From assembly GCA_964549615.1 (NCBI GenBank), contig CAZJVP010000072.1:1-64000 (forward strand): DNA of 64,000 bases, given 5' to 3'. Below are positions 1 to 8,644 of this stretch, in pieces; the stretch's first letter is position 1, and each line of letters opens with the position of its first letter. Both the position numbers and the translations under genes were made by a program. The notes beneath the pieces were generated by a model. That model was not told the origin of the DNA. It ran no database searches and saw only the letters and a program-made list of their open reading frames with translations. This DNA is from CAYVLA01 sp964549615 [NCBI: uncultured Thermococci archaeon]. GTDB lineage: Archaea; CAYQAE01; CAYVLA01.

Positions 1-50
1 GCCTAGGGCCGGCGCAAGACGGCCGGAACACTTCAAGACCCTCGCACGAA

Positions 51-60
51 ACATATAACA
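51..60 (+). promoter_or_regulatory. TATA box for the first zinc protein
   Basis: The A/T-rich ACATATAACA stands out in GC-rich surroundings about 40 bases before the TTG start at 98, so a leader of roughly 15 bases is predicted. A purine-rich GGGAGTGG stretch that could bind 16S rRNA lies between. Confidence 0.5.
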
Positions 61-97
61 ACCTTCAAGGGGTTGCCCGGGCAGGGAGTGGAAAGGG

Positions 98-439
98 TTG
101 GCAGGCAGGATCAAGAACAAGCTCTCCGATTTCTTCCGTGCCACGGCCGTGCTGAGGGCCGAGATGCCCGAATGCGACGGCTGCAAGATGCACTTCAATA
201 AGGAGAAATACGGACACGAGTGCGAGTATCCAGGCTGCACCGTGATACTCTGCCCCAAGTGCAGGTTCTGTTCCAAGCACGGCCAGTGCCCCGACTGCGG
301 CAGGCTGTTCCTGGTCGATACCGGACATGCCTGCGGAGATCCGTACTGCGACAAGCTTCTCTGCCCGAACTGCGGGCCCTACTGCAAGGACCACGCCGAA
401 AAGGAAGAGAAGTTCGAGGAAGAGAAGTTCGAGTACTAA
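98..439 (+). CDS. Cys-rich zinc-finger protein
   Basis: A 113-residue protein with about seven CxxC or CxxxxC pairs spread over residues 25-95 (CDGC, CPKC, CPDC, CPNC among them), interleaved with His residues (SKHG, DTGHACG, CKDH). The spacing resembles archaeal AN1/B-box-like zinc-binding proteins that chelate several zinc ions. The tail is a highly charged E/K/F repeat. The start is TTG, preceded by GGGAGTGG and a TATA box. No enzyme motif is visible, so a protein- or nucleic-acid-binding role is inference only. It is cytosolic, with no signal or membrane segment. Confidence 0.75.
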   Translation: MAGRIKNKLSDFFRATAVLRAEMPECDGCKMHFNKEKYGHECEYPGCTVILCPKCRFCSKHGQCPDCGRLFLVDTGHACGDPYCDKLLCPNCGPYCKDHAEKEEKFEEEKFEY

Positions 440-527
440 GCCCCGCCGACGGCTACGCCAGCCTTGGCTAGAACGCCACTTCTCATCCCGCCCAGATGCC
501 AGACGCTGCTGGTCGGATCCTGAGATC

Positions 528-1172
528 CTATGCCGCCTTCCCGGTAAGCCAGTTTTCTATCATCCGGACGCCCAGCACCGCGTCCGGGGCGCAGGCGTCG
601 GCCCCCATCTCCTTGACCAGTTCGTCCGTCGCGGCAGCGCCGCCGACGATGATCTTGACCTTGTCGCGAAGGCCAGCCGCCTTGAACGCGTCCACGATCT
701 CCTTGGTGTAGACTATGGTCGTCGACAGCAGGGCGGAGAGCCCCACGACCTTTGCCCCCTCCTTCTTGACGGCCTCCACGAACTTCTCCTTAGGAACGTC
801 CACGCCAAGGTCCACGACGTCGATTCCCGCCGCAACCAGAAGCGAGACCACCAGGTCCTTCCCGATATCGTGAAGATCGCCCTTGACCGTGCCGATGACG
901 ACCTTGCCCTTGCTCTTGACATCCCCCGACTTGAGAGCAGGCTGGAGAACCGACATCGCCTCCTTCATGGTCTCCCCCGCCATGATCAGCTCGGAGAAGA
1001 AGAACTCGCCGCTCTCGTACTTGTCTCCGACAACCTTCATCGCATCCCCAAGGGCGTCCACCAGTTTGAGGGGCGGCGTCTTGGCGTCAAGGGCTTTCTT
1101 GACGGTAACCTTGATCCCGTCTATGTCAAACTCGATCAGTTGCTTCTTGATTTTGCTTGCGTAGTCGACCAT
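528..1172 (-). CDS. Corrinoid (B12-binding) methyltransferase protein, MtaC/MtbC-like
   Basis: A 214-residue protein with the two-domain build of corrinoid proteins that carry methyl groups between methyltransferases. A helical cap (about residues 1-88) precedes a Rossmann B12 domain with the DxHxxG signature (DLHDIG, His101 as lower cobalt ligand) and the downstream SALLSTT and GGAAA cobalamin-contact loops. In known systems a substrate methyltransferase (MtaB/MtbB/MttB type) methylates the cobalt and a UroD-fold enzyme passes the methyl group on. No substrate methyltransferase lies beside it; two UroD-family genes occur elsewhere in the window. ATG at 1172 is preferred because GGTGA lies 6 bases before it; GTG at 1181 is the alternative. 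A TATA box lies at about 1229-1240. Confidence 0.9.
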   Translation of the reverse strand: MVDYASKIKKQLIEFDIDGIKVTVKKALDAKTPPLKLVDALGDAMKVVGDKYESGEFFFSELIMAGETMKEAMSVLQPALKSGDVKSKGKVVIGTVKGDLHDIGKDLVVSLLVAAGIDVVDLGVDVPKEKFVEAVKKEGAKVVGLSALLSTTIVYTKEIVDAFKAAGLRDKVKIIVGGAAATDELVKEMGADACAPDAVLGVRMIENWLTGKAA

Positions 1173-1228
1173 TCTAGTCACCCGGATGCCTCAGGCATTC
1201 CAAGCTTCAGCCACACGCCCGAAGGAGG

Positions 1229-1240
1229 CCTTATTAGTGT
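1229..1240 (-). promoter_or_regulatory. TATA box for the corrinoid protein gene
   Basis: On the minus strand the sequence reads ACACTAATAAGG, the only A/T-rich stretch between trpS and the corrinoid gene. It predicts a transcript start near 1208 and a leader of about 35 bases. Confidence 0.45.
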
Positions 1241-1313
1241 TTCGACAGTGGACAGCGGACAGTGGCGCGCGTCGTCTCCGCGCGCTTGGCTTTGAAACTC
1301 AGGGCTAGGCTAT

Positions 1314-2471
1314 CTAAACGCTCTCCCATGATCGGCTCGCAAGTTTGCCGTCGCGCGTGTACTTGCCGATCAGCGATGGCGCCTCCCTCCTACGCCTCCT
1401 GTGTTCTTCCAAGAAGTCAACGATGTACCGGGTCAGTTCGGCCTTGCAGGCCCCGCAGAATCTCTCCCCGGCCCTGCACTGGGCGGCCCTAGTCTTCACC
1501 TCCTTATCATCGGTCAGGAAAAGCGTGTACAGCCACTGGAATACGACGCAGTGATCCGGCCTCCCCCCTTTCTTCCGCTGCTCCTCCTTGGTTGCACCCC
1601 CGCCAGTGAAGGCGTTCCAGATCTTCCGTTTCACCTGCTCCGGGCTGTCCGAGAGGAATATGGCGGTGTCGGGTTGGGAGGCCGACATCTTGCCTCCGAT
1701 GCTCAGGAGCCCGCTGAGAAGCCTTGAGTGAACCGCGCCCGGCTTGGGAAAACCGAGCTTTGGCGCGACGTCGCGGGCGATTTTTAGGAAGCTGTCCTGG
1801 TCGATCCCCATCGGCACGATGACGGGGGTGGGTCCGTCAACGAAGTTCGCCAAGAGAAGGTGCGCGGCCTGAACGGCCGGGAAGAAGCTCCAACCTATGT
1901 TCCTCAGCACCGAGTCCCCGAAGGTCGCCCGGGCCGTATTGAAAGTGACGTGCTTGGCGATCTTGGCCGCAGCCCGGTAGATCTTGGTGAACTCCAGGTT
2001 GCTGAAGATGAAGGTCTTGTCTGGGTCGAACCCAACCGCGGCGATGTCCAACGCGTTCTGCTCGGCGAACTTCTCGGCGGCCTCGAAGGAGAGGTCTGGG
2101 TTGACGAAGAACTTCTCGTCCGTCGTGAGCTGTATGTAGACGTCCGCGTCGAACCTCTCCTGCATCCATCTCGTGAACTCAAGCGGTATGTAGTGCGCGA
2201 TGGTCATGTCTCCGGAAGGGCCGCGGCCCGTGGCCAGGGCGAACCTCGAGCCCGAGTAATAGTCATCGAGTATCTTGTCCAAATCCCTGTGGGAGAAGAA
2301 GTATCCCCGCCGCAGGTAGATGTGGAGGGGCTCGCCAAACCTCCTCAGCACCCCCGGCCCGATCTTCTTGACGCCGAACTCCTCGATGAGCCTGTCGTAG
2401 TCGATCTCGCCCTCGACTTCCCAAGGAGTTACCCTAAAAGCTGGGCCTTCAGAAGATCCGGACAAGTCCAA
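1314..2471 (-). CDS. trpS: Tryptophanyl-tRNA synthetase, archaeal type
   Basis: A 385-residue class I aminoacyl-tRNA synthetase that charges tRNA-Trp. The ATP-binding region reads GRGPSGDMTIAHYIP, where the HIGH motif is TIAH, and the KMSKS loop is GGKMSASQPD near residue 258. The N-terminal segment FRVTPWEVEG and the PSG motif are typical of the archaeal/eukaryotic TrpRS branch, as is the length. The C-terminal part has a CGACK pair and an E-rich helix as in relatives. It starts with TTG; a second TTG two codons later is possible. The next gene upstream on the same strand is a small zinc protein ending 38 bases away. Confidence 0.95.
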   Translation of the reverse strand: MDLSGSSEGPAFRVTPWEVEGEIDYDRLIEEFGVKKIGPGVLRRFGEPLHIYLRRGYFFSHRDLDKILDDYYSGSRFALATGRGPSGDMTIAHYIPLEFTRWMQERFDADVYIQLTTDEKFFVNPDLSFEAAEKFAEQNALDIAAVGFDPDKTFIFSNLEFTKIYRAAAKIAKHVTFNTARATFGDSVLRNIGWSFFPAVQAAHLLLANFVDGPTPVIVPMGIDQDSFLKIARDVAPKLGFPKPGAVHSRLLSGLLSIGGKMSASQPDTAIFLSDSPEQVKRKIWNAFTGGGATKEEQRKKGGRPDHCVVFQWLYTLFLTDDKEVKTRAAQCRAGERFCGACKAELTRYIVDFLEEHRRRRREAPSLIGKYTRDGKLASRSWESV

Positions 2472-2508
2472 GTCCCACCCTGGCAGGTTTCGGCCGGCGG
2501 GAGAACGC

Positions 2509-2721
2509 CTATCTCCTCGAGGTCCTCACCTTTCCGCGCCTGCTCGTCAGGCACTCGGGACAGACCTCCCAACGAAGGCCCCCGGAGCCCTCGAGCCTCT
2601 TGGTGTGGTCCTCGCATATCGGCCTCCCGCATCTCTTGCACTCGCTGATCGTGAGTTTGTCGCAGAAGGCGCATTTCTTCTTTCTTTTCTTCGCAAGGCC
2701 GAAGAAGAGGAAGCCAAGCAT
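2509..2721 (-). CDS. Small zinc-finger protein
   Basis: A 70-residue basic protein. After a hydrophobic start (MLGFLFFGLA) and KKRKKK comes a compact zinc site: CAFC, CKRC, then CEDH and CPEC. This resembles AN1-like or TRASH-like single-domain zinc proteins common in archaea. A longer open frame runs upstream but is compositionally unlike the conserved part and overlaps the divergent gene, so ATG at 2721 is chosen. Function unknown; probably cytosolic and possibly RNA-binding because of its high charge. Confidence 0.7.
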   Translation of the reverse strand: MLGFLFFGLAKKRKKKCAFCDKLTISECKRCGRPICEDHTKRLEGSGGLRWEVCPECLTSRRGKVRTSRR

Positions 2722-2832
2722 CCGAGCACCCCGGTGGGACGGGCATGCGTCCCTCGAAGCTTTTATTAATGTTTGGGGGGGCCGCCGGCCGCCGGCAACA
2801 CATATCAGCCGGTCTCCGAGCGCGTTTCCCGG

Positions 2833-3603
2833 ATGGATTCCATGCAGGTCGAGATCATCACCGTGGGCTACGAGATCCTTGACGGGGATGTCTTGGACAC
2901 GAACTCTAACTGGCTCGCCACCCAACTATCACGGGCCGGTCACAGGCTTACGAGGATCACGGTGGTGGAAGATCTGGTGCCTGTCATCGCAGAGTGCCTC
3001 AAGGACGCACTATCGCGATCGCCGGACGCGATCTTGGTTTGCGGCGGCCTTGGGCCGACGAAGGATGACTTGACCCTTGAGGGCGTGGCCATCGGCGTGG
3101 GGCGCGGGCTGGTCGACAACGAAGAGGCGATGGCGATGATTCGGTCGCGCTACGCGCAGATGCATCCCGATGTGCCTCCGAACCAGCTCATGACCGAGGC
3201 GCGGCGCAAGATGGGAAGGCTCCCCGCGGGTGCCACCCCGCTAAGAAACCCCGTAGGGTCCGCTCCCGGCGTGCTCATGCAGGTCGGGAAGACAAAGATC
3301 ATCTGTCTCCCGGGAGTCCCCGACGAGCTTAAGGCAATCTTCACCGAATCCGTCGCTCCGATGCTTGGGAAGGGAGAGAGGCTGGAAATCCGTACGCCCA
3401 TCGTCATCGGCATCGGGGAATCGCTGCTTGCCCCTCACCTGAACAGGGTGATGGACGAGACTGGAGTCGAGATAAGGTCATACCCATCAAAGGGACGCAT
3501 AAGGCTTAAGATCCTCGGCGCCAACGCGGGGAGGGCAGTCGATCGGCTCAGGGAGCTGCTGGGCAAGGACGTCGCGATCTTGGAGGAAACGCCCGCGCAG
3601 TGA
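2833..3603 (+). CDS. CinA/MoaB-like molybdopterin-binding domain protein
   Basis: A 256-residue protein of the MoCF/CinA N-terminal family. Signature elements are the start EIITVGYEILDGDVLDTNS, the VCGGLGPTKDD loop and the NPVGSAPG and PGVPDELK motifs. The family binds molybdopterin-like or nucleotide substrates. In bacterial CinA a second amidohydrolase domain follows; it is absent here, as in many archaeal homologues. Start: ATG 2833 (MDSMQ) or ATG 2842; the open frame upstream of 2833 overlaps the divergent zinc-protein promoter and is not conserved in style. Confidence 0.88.
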   Translation: MDSMQVEIITVGYEILDGDVLDTNSNWLATQLSRAGHRLTRITVVEDLVPVIAECLKDALSRSPDAILVCGGLGPTKDDLTLEGVAIGVGRGLVDNEEAMAMIRSRYAQMHPDVPPNQLMTEARRKMGRLPAGATPLRNPVGSAPGVLMQVGKTKIICLPGVPDELKAIFTESVAPMLGKGERLEIRTPIVIGIGESLLAPHLNRVMDETGVEIRSYPSKGRIRLKILGANAGRAVDRLRELLGKDVAILEETPAQ

Positions 3604-3722
3604 GCGCGCCGCGCGCAGCGGGCCGGACATCGCGGCGACCATGCGACACCGGGGGGCCGGATCGTCCTGGGAAAAAGATTGATAAGAACTCGAAGGCGGC
3701 CGAACCCACCAGAGCTGGCAGG

Positions 3723-4736
3723 ATGGCTGACCGTCCTACGGATCTCCTCACCGAGAGCACGATAATGGTGACGGGAGGGGCGGGCTTCATAGGCAGCAAC
3801 ATGGTGGACGTACTTTCTAGGGATCCGTCGAACACCGTGATCGCGGTTGACGATCTCTCGACCGGAGATCCGGCCAACGTTGTCTGGATGAGACGCCGCA
3901 AGAACGTGTCCTTCCACAAGCTGGACGTATGCAAGACCCGGAGGCTTGCCTCGGTCATGCGTTGCGGCGTCGACCTGGTTTTCCACGAAGCCGCCGTCGC
4001 GAGCGTGCAGGCCTCGATCAACGACCCGGTCTCAACGAACCGCGCCAACGTCGAGGGCACCATCTCCTGCCTCCAAGCCTGCGTTGATGCCGGAGTAGGT
4101 GGGCTAGTCTTCGCTTCATCCTGCGCGGTCTACGGGGACCAAACAGCACCTCCTTTGAGGGAGGACGGCCCGGCAAGGCCGACGTCGCCGTACGGCGTCA
4201 GCAAGCTCGCAGGGGAGAACTACTGCAGGGTGTTCCACGAGCTTCATGGCACCCACGTCGTGAGCCTGAGGTATTTCAACGTCTACGGTCCGAGGCAGAA
4301 TCCCGACTCCGAGTACGCTGCCGTCGTGCCCACATTCATCAAGCTGATGGCGTCGGGCAGGCCGCTCACCATCCACGGAGATGGAGAGCAGACGAGGGAC
4401 TTTGTCTACGTTCAAGACGTGATACGGGCAAACTGCATCGCTGCAAGGACGGCGAAGGCAGCAGGGCGGACATACAACGTTGCAAGCGGCAGGGCGGTCT
4501 CGATCAACACGCTCGCGGAGCTGATAAGGCAGGCCATGGGGAGCGACCTTAAACCGAGGCACGGGAAGCCCAGGCCCGGGGACATTCGGCATAGCTGCGG
4601 CGACCCGACGCGGGCTCGCGTTGAGCTGGGGTTCGAGCCCCTGTACTCGCTGGAGCGAGGGCTCAAGGAGACGGTATCTTACTTCCTAGACGGGAGGCAG
4701 TTGAATGCGAAGCGACGCGGTCAAGAAAGGAATTGA
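3723..4736 (+). CDS. NAD-dependent sugar-nucleotide epimerase (UDP-glucose 4-epimerase family)
   Basis: A 337-residue extended short-chain dehydrogenase. The Rossmann motif [11 protein letters not shown] is at residues 15-25. The catalytic triad elements are SSCAVYG (Ser region) and YGVSK (Tyr/Lys). [10 protein letters not shown] and the [15 protein letters not shown] block are typical of UDP-glucose/UDP-glucuronate epimerases. It probably makes UDP-galactose or a related sugar nucleotide for surface glycans. Its last 32 bases overlap the start of ilvD, so the two genes are likely co-transcribed. ATG 3723 is chosen because the frame upstream is R/P-rich non-family sequence. Confidence 0.9.
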   Translation: MADRPTDLLTESTIMVTGGAGFIGSNMVDVLSRDPSNTVIAVDDLSTGDPANVVWMRRRKNVSFHKLDVCKTRRLASVMRCGVDLVFHEAAVASVQASINDPVSTNRANVEGTISCLQACVDAGVGGLVFASSCAVYGDQTAPPLREDGPARPTSPYGVSKLAGENYCRVFHELHGTHVVSLRYFNVYGPRQNPDSEYAAVVPTFIKLMASGRPLTIHGDGEQTRDFVYVQDVIRANCIAARTAKAAGRTYNVASGRAVSINTLAELIRQAMGSDLKPRHGKPRPGDIRHSCGDPTRARVELGFEPLYSLERGLKETVSYFLDGRQLNAKRRGQERN

Positions 4737-6363
4737 GAGGATCCCGCACCGAGCCCTTCTGAGGGCGTGCGGGTTGAAGGACGAGGACCTGACGAAGCCA
4801 CTGGTGGCAATCGCCAATTCGTGGAACCAGGTCATACCCGGCCATGTCCACATGATGGAGCTCTTCGAGGAGATCGCTGCCGGCGTCAGGGAGGCCGGGG
4901 GGGTTCCCCTCGGGTTTGGGGTCCCCTCGATCTGCGACGGCATAGCGATGAACGTCGAGATGAGGTACTCGCTGCCCTCCAGGGAGCTCGTTGCCGACTC
5001 GATCGAGGCGGTGGTTCGGTCGCACAGCTTCGATGGGTGGGTGGGCCTAACCAACTGCGACAAGATCACGCCAGGCATGCTGATGGCCTGCGGAAGGCTG
5101 GACATCCCGGCCATAATCGTGACCGGCGGGCCGATGAAAGCTGGGCGTCTGGGCGAGGAAAGGCTGGACGTGATATCGTGCTTCGAGGCCGTCGGCAGGG
5201 TCAAGGCTGCCACGCTGAGCGAGCAGGATGCGGAGAAGGTGTGCAGGCTTGCCTGCCCTGGGCCGGGCTCCTGCGCCGGCCTTTTCACGGCGAACTCGAT
5301 GGCCTGCGTGACCGAAGCCCTGGGAATGTCGCTTCCAGGTTCGGCCACCGTGCTCGCGGAGGACCCGAGAAGGAAGAGCATTGCCCGCGAGTCGGGACGG
5401 CGGATCGTCCAACTCATACGGGAGAACATCACGCCATCCATGATAATGACCGAGAACGCCTTCGAGAACGCCATCCGCATGGACATGGCGATCGGCGGTT
5501 CCTCCAACACGGTGCTGCACCTTCCCGCCATCGCCCGGGAGCTCGGAATCCACATCGACATCGAGAAGTTCGACGATATCTCGCGAGTGACGCCCAACAT
5601 ATGCTCCATAAGGCCCTTTGGTCCCTACTTCATGGAGGATCTCGACGCCGCCGGCGGGGTGCCCGGCGTTCTGAACAGGCTCAAGGACGACATCCGCGAT
5701 TCGCCGACTGTGTCAGGGATCAGCATCCTGGAGATAGCGAGAAGGAGCAAGGTGAAGGACGGGAAAGTCATACGCAGCAAGGGCAGGGCGTTCCACCGTG
5801 AGGGCGGGATCGGCGTCCTCAAGGGCAACCTAGCCCCCAAGGGATCCGTGGTCAAGATGCCCGGCGTTCCCCGCAACATGCTGGTCCACGAGGGGCCGGC
5901 CCGGGTGTTCGATTCGGAGCAGGAATCCATGGAAGCGATCCTTTCGGGTTCCATACTTCCTGGCGATGTGGTCGTGATAAGGTACGTAGGCGTCAGGGGG
6001 GCCCCAGGAATGCCCGAGATGCTCTCCCCGACCTCGGCCCTGGTCGGCATGGGGATGATCGACAAGGTAGCGCTGATCACTGACGGGCGCTTCTCGGGCG
6101 GCACGAGGGGACTATGCATCGGCCACGTCTGTCCGGAGGCGATGGACCGAGGACCCATAGCCGCCGTCAAGGACGGAGACAGGATCAAGATCGACATCCC
6201 GGCAAGGAAGCTCGACGTTGACCTTTCGGATGGAGAGATTCGCAGAAGGATGGTGCAGGCCTCCAGAAAGATCCGCAAGGTCGCCACTAGAAAGCTCGGG
6301 GGATACCTTTCTTTGTACTCCAAGGTCGCAGGGCCCGCAGACAAGGGCGCGTCCCGACTCTAG
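4705..6363 (+). CDS. ilvD: Dihydroxy-acid dehydratase
   Basis: A 552-residue enzyme of full family length. It dehydrates 2,3-dihydroxy-isovalerate and -methylvalerate to the 2-oxo acids of valine and isoleucine synthesis. The iron-sulfur ligands appear as NCDKITPGM (about residue 117) and [16 protein letters not shown] (about residues 185-200), with the [12 protein letters not shown] loop (here MAIGGSSNT) and the C-terminal GRFSGGTRG motif all present. It acts with ilvB, ilvN and ilvC located 36-43 kb downstream. ATG 4705 lies inside the end of the epimerase gene. Confidence 0.97.
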   Translation: MRSDAVKKGIERIPHRALLRACGLKDEDLTKPLVAIANSWNQVIPGHVHMMELFEEIAAGVREAGGVPLGFGVPSICDGIAMNVEMRYSLPSRELVADSIEAVVRSHSFDGWVGLTNCDKITPGMLMACGRLDIPAIIVTGGPMKAGRLGEERLDVISCFEAVGRVKAATLSEQDAEKVCRLACPGPGSCAGLFTANSMACVTEALGMSLPGSATVLAEDPRRKSIARESGRRIVQLIRENITPSMIMTENAFENAIRMDMAIGGSSNTVLHLPAIARELGIHIDIEKFDDISRVTPNICSIRPFGPYFMEDLDAAGGVPGVLNRLKDDIRDSPTVSGISILEIARRSKVKDGKVIRSKGRAFHREGGIGVLKGNLAPKGSVVKMPGVPRNMLVHEGPARVFDSEQESMEAILSGSILPGDVVVIRYVGVRGAPGMPEMLSPTSALVGMGMIDKVALITDGRFSGGTRGLCIGHVCPEAMDRGPIAAVKDGDRIKIDIPARKLDVDLSDGEIRRRMVQASRKIRKVATRKLGGYLSLYSKVAGPADKGASRL

Positions 6364-7027
6364 CCTGCCATCTCCAGCCGCGGACGAAGTTCTTCCTGGT
6401 TGGGCTTCGTTTGCGAGGGACTTCTCGCCGCGCTGCCGGCCCACTACCATTTGTTTGGCCATTTCGTCGAGGGGCGATGTTCTCGGTCAAGCATAGGGGT
6501 GAGGTTCGATCCCTCGCCGTTGGCTCGGCAGGTTCTGATGGCCGGCAAGGAGAGCACGGAGCGGCGCAAATCCTTGATAGATTACTGAGAACAGCTTTGC
6601 CCGCGACATGTGGATGCGAACCGAGACCTTCCTGCCCGCGAGAGCGGAGAGATCGCTTCTGGCCCTCCTTGTGACGACCCTTGCCCACTCGTCACCGACG
6701 AGGGGGTCCGCGTCGGCGAGGCCGAACCCCTCGAAGGCTTCCACGGGGGACGCGGGCGTCGACGGAGTCCGTACCAGCTCGATCCTCAGGCGAGCCTGGC
6801 ATGCTGGCGGGCCTGGTGACAGACACGCACGTAATGCTCCTTGGAGCATCTGCGAAGTATCCCGGGCTCACGAATCACCTGTCCTGAAGCCCTGAGCCCT
6901 CGGGTGAGACGATGCAGCGGAGAGAAGCCTCTTCCTGCGGACCCACCAGATAAGTGAAAGACAAGAAGTAAGGAGCATCCCCTGAACAGTGGATAGGCTC
7001 GGACCGGAAGGCAGCGTGAGGAAACAC
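6364..7027. other. Gene-free region between ilvD and tRNA-Cys
   Basis: Apart from the glycosidase remnant at 6487-6849, no intact gene, repeat or promoter is recognised. A GGACCGGAAGGCAGC stretch near 6995 superficially resembles an SRP RNA loop but lacks supporting helices. Confidence 0.5.
6487..6849 (-). pseudogene. Decayed C-terminal fragment of a glycosidase-like protein
   Basis: About 120 residues are open on the minus strand. The middle matches, from memory, the closing module found at the end of many bacterial glycosidase or BNR-repeat proteins: LRIEL, then GFGLADADPLVGDEW, SDLSALAGRKVSVRI and AKLFS. No upstream catalytic part can be found; the frame starts abruptly and runs past the usual LYSF-type end into unrelated sequence. 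It is therefore read as a remnant of a lost or transferred gene. It lies beside the tRNA-Cys gene. Homology is from pattern memory and is unverified. Confidence 0.5.
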
Positions 7028-7035
7028 TTTATAGA
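7028..7035 (+). promoter_or_regulatory. TATA box of tRNA-Cys
   Basis: TTTATAGA is centred about 28 bases before the mature tRNA 5' end, exactly where an archaeal TBP site should be. Confidence 0.75.
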
Positions 7036-7059
7036 AACCTTGGGAAGTGCGGGACGGTC

Positions 7060-7131
7060 GCTGGGGTAGCCTAGAGGTGAGGCGGCGGACTGCAGATCCG
7101 CTTTACAGGGGTTCAAGTCCCTTCCCCAGCT
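7060..7131 (+). tRNA. tRNA-Cys (GCA)
   Basis: A 72-base cloverleaf with no intron. The acceptor stem is GCTGGGG/CCCCAGC, the D stem GCC/GGC, the anticodon stem GCGGA/TCCGC with loop CTGCAGA (anticodon GCA at 7092-7094), and the T arm has TTCAAGT. The discriminator base is T73, the identity base for cysteine tRNA. CCA is not encoded. Confidence 0.96.
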
Positions 7132-7393
7132 CCTCATGGCGAATGCTCTCTTGGGCGGAAGCCTTCCAGTATCCTCGTAAGCTGGCTTGGAGTTGGGTAC
7201 GGCAGCGATCATGTGCGTTCCCTGCCGCCGGGGAAGCGCCCATCACGCCAAGTCCGTTGACCGGCCCGAGCCGGCCGCCGATGGGACTTAGACTGATCGG
7301 AAACCAGCGTATCGATTTCAAGGAAATGTGGACCTTTCTTTCGAACTCGCCAAGGCCCAGGGAAACCGAGGTTGATGCTTTTCAGCACGGCAT

Positions 7394-7401
7394 CTTTATC
7401 A
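7394..7401 (+). promoter_or_regulatory. TATA box of UroD-family gene
   Basis: CTTTATCA lies about 38 bases before the ATG at 7436, predicting a leader of about 10 bases. Confidence 0.55.
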
Positions 7402-7435
7402 GTTGCCGAGTTCGACGGGGACGTGAGCGGCCGCG

Positions 7436-8575
7436 ATGGAGAACCTGGAGCGTTTCATAACCGTCTTGGACTTGAAGATTCCCGACAAAGTTCCGATATT
7501 CGCCCAGAGCATCCTGCCGGAATTTGAAGCAAGATGCCGGTCACTGCCGGGCATTCAGAAGCTCGGTGCGCTGCGCGGAAAGAATCGCATACTCGATTTC
7601 TCAGTCCACGCGGCGTTGGGCATAGAAGGAGCGCTGGCAAGGGGCGACAGCGCTCTGGTCCCAAACCTCGAAGGCCCCTTGAGGGTGGACCCGGACGACC
7701 TACCGAGATCGGATGGGACGGCCCGGATTGGAGGCAATCGTTTCGTGGACTTCTATGGGCGAATAATGGAGACCGGCATCTGGATGGGCCGCGAGACGAC
7801 ATGGTACGTGGGGCCGTACTTCCGAAGCGAAGAGGAGTTTGACGCTTGGCCCCACCTTTACCCCCGCCCGCTCGCCGAGGAATATGTCGAGGACCTGGAG
7901 CAGACGATGGAGGCCGGCAGAGAGCTTGGCTTTCTGCCCGTCCCCATCTGCCAGGGATTGTTCGCCAAGACGATGGAGATGTTTGGTTTGGGTCAAGTTG
8001 CACGCATGCTCCTACGTAACCCTAGCTTCCTGGAAACGGTGCTCGACAGGTTGCTCAAGATCAAGCTCGACATCACGGACCAGTACGGCGCCCTCCAAGT
8101 CCCCGTCGTTGCGGTCGCCGACGACATCGCCATCAAGGGTTCGACCTTCCTCACCCCCAAGCACTACGAACAGCACTTCGTCCCGCGCCTGAGAAAACTC
8201 ACCGAAAGGGCCAAGTCACATGGGATCAGGACGATGCTGCACTCTGACGGCTACGTGACGCCATTGATTCCAGGGGTGATTCGGGCAGGCTTCAACGCCA
8301 TCGAGTGCCTCGAACCTTCCGCCGGCGTCGACTTGGAGACGGTGAAGACGCAGTATGGCGGAAGGATCTGCCTGGTGGGCAACGTCGATGTGCCCCGCAT
8401 CCTTGCTCGCGGCTCCCTAGAGGATGTTCGAACGGAAGTGAAAAGGATCCTAAAGATCGGGATGCCTGGGGGAGGATTTTCCCTTTGTCCAGCGGGGGAC
8501 ATACTCGACGATTGCAAAGTCGAGAATGTACGGGAGATAGCGTGCATGCGGAACCGTTTCGGCATCTACCGATGA
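7436..8575 (+). CDS. Uroporphyrinogen decarboxylase-family (MtaA/MtbA-like) protein
   Basis: A 379-residue TIM-barrel protein of the UroD superfamily. Its members either decarboxylate uroporphyrinogen or move methyl groups between corrinoid proteins and thiols. The ending pattern (ECLEPSAGVD, LVGNVD, GGFSLCPAGDI) fits the methyltransferase-like branch. The zinc motif of MtaA/MtbA is HxCx(n)C; here the equivalent loop reads MLHSDGY with His269, so Asp replaces the first Cys. The substrate is therefore open: a methyl-corrinoid reaction with a different metal site or another carbon acid. There is no haem-synthesis gene nearby. It has its own promoter after tRNA-Cys. Confidence 0.85.
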   Translation: MENLERFITVLDLKIPDKVPIFAQSILPEFEARCRSLPGIQKLGALRGKNRILDFSVHAALGIEGALARGDSALVPNLEGPLRVDPDDLPRSDGTARIGGNRFVDFYGRIMETGIWMGRETTWYVGPYFRSEEEFDAWPHLYPRPLAEEYVEDLEQTMEAGRELGFLPVPICQGLFAKTMEMFGLGQVARMLLRNPSFLETVLDRLLKIKLDITDQYGALQVPVVAVADDIAIKGSTFLTPKHYEQHFVPRLRKLTERAKSHGIRTMLHSDGYVTPLIPGVIRAGFNAIECLEPSAGVDLETVKTQYGGRICLVGNVDVPRILARGSLEDVRTEVKRILKIGMPGGGFSLCPAGDILDDCKVENVREIACMRNRFGIYR

Positions 8576-8644
8576 AGAGGGAGCCCGCCTCCCCGCATGC
8601 CGCACGCAAGGCCATTCACATCCGGTCATCCATGAGAGCCGGCC

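Noticed and set aside
2725-2925. Long N-terminal extension of the small zinc protein
   Set aside because: Its composition differs from the conserved part and it overlaps the divergent CinA-like gene start.
6990-7015. GGACCGGAAGGCAGC resembling the SRP RNA helix 8 loop
   Set aside because: The flanking strands do not pair and no Alu-domain sequence is nearby; the genuine SRP RNA is at 40925-41250.
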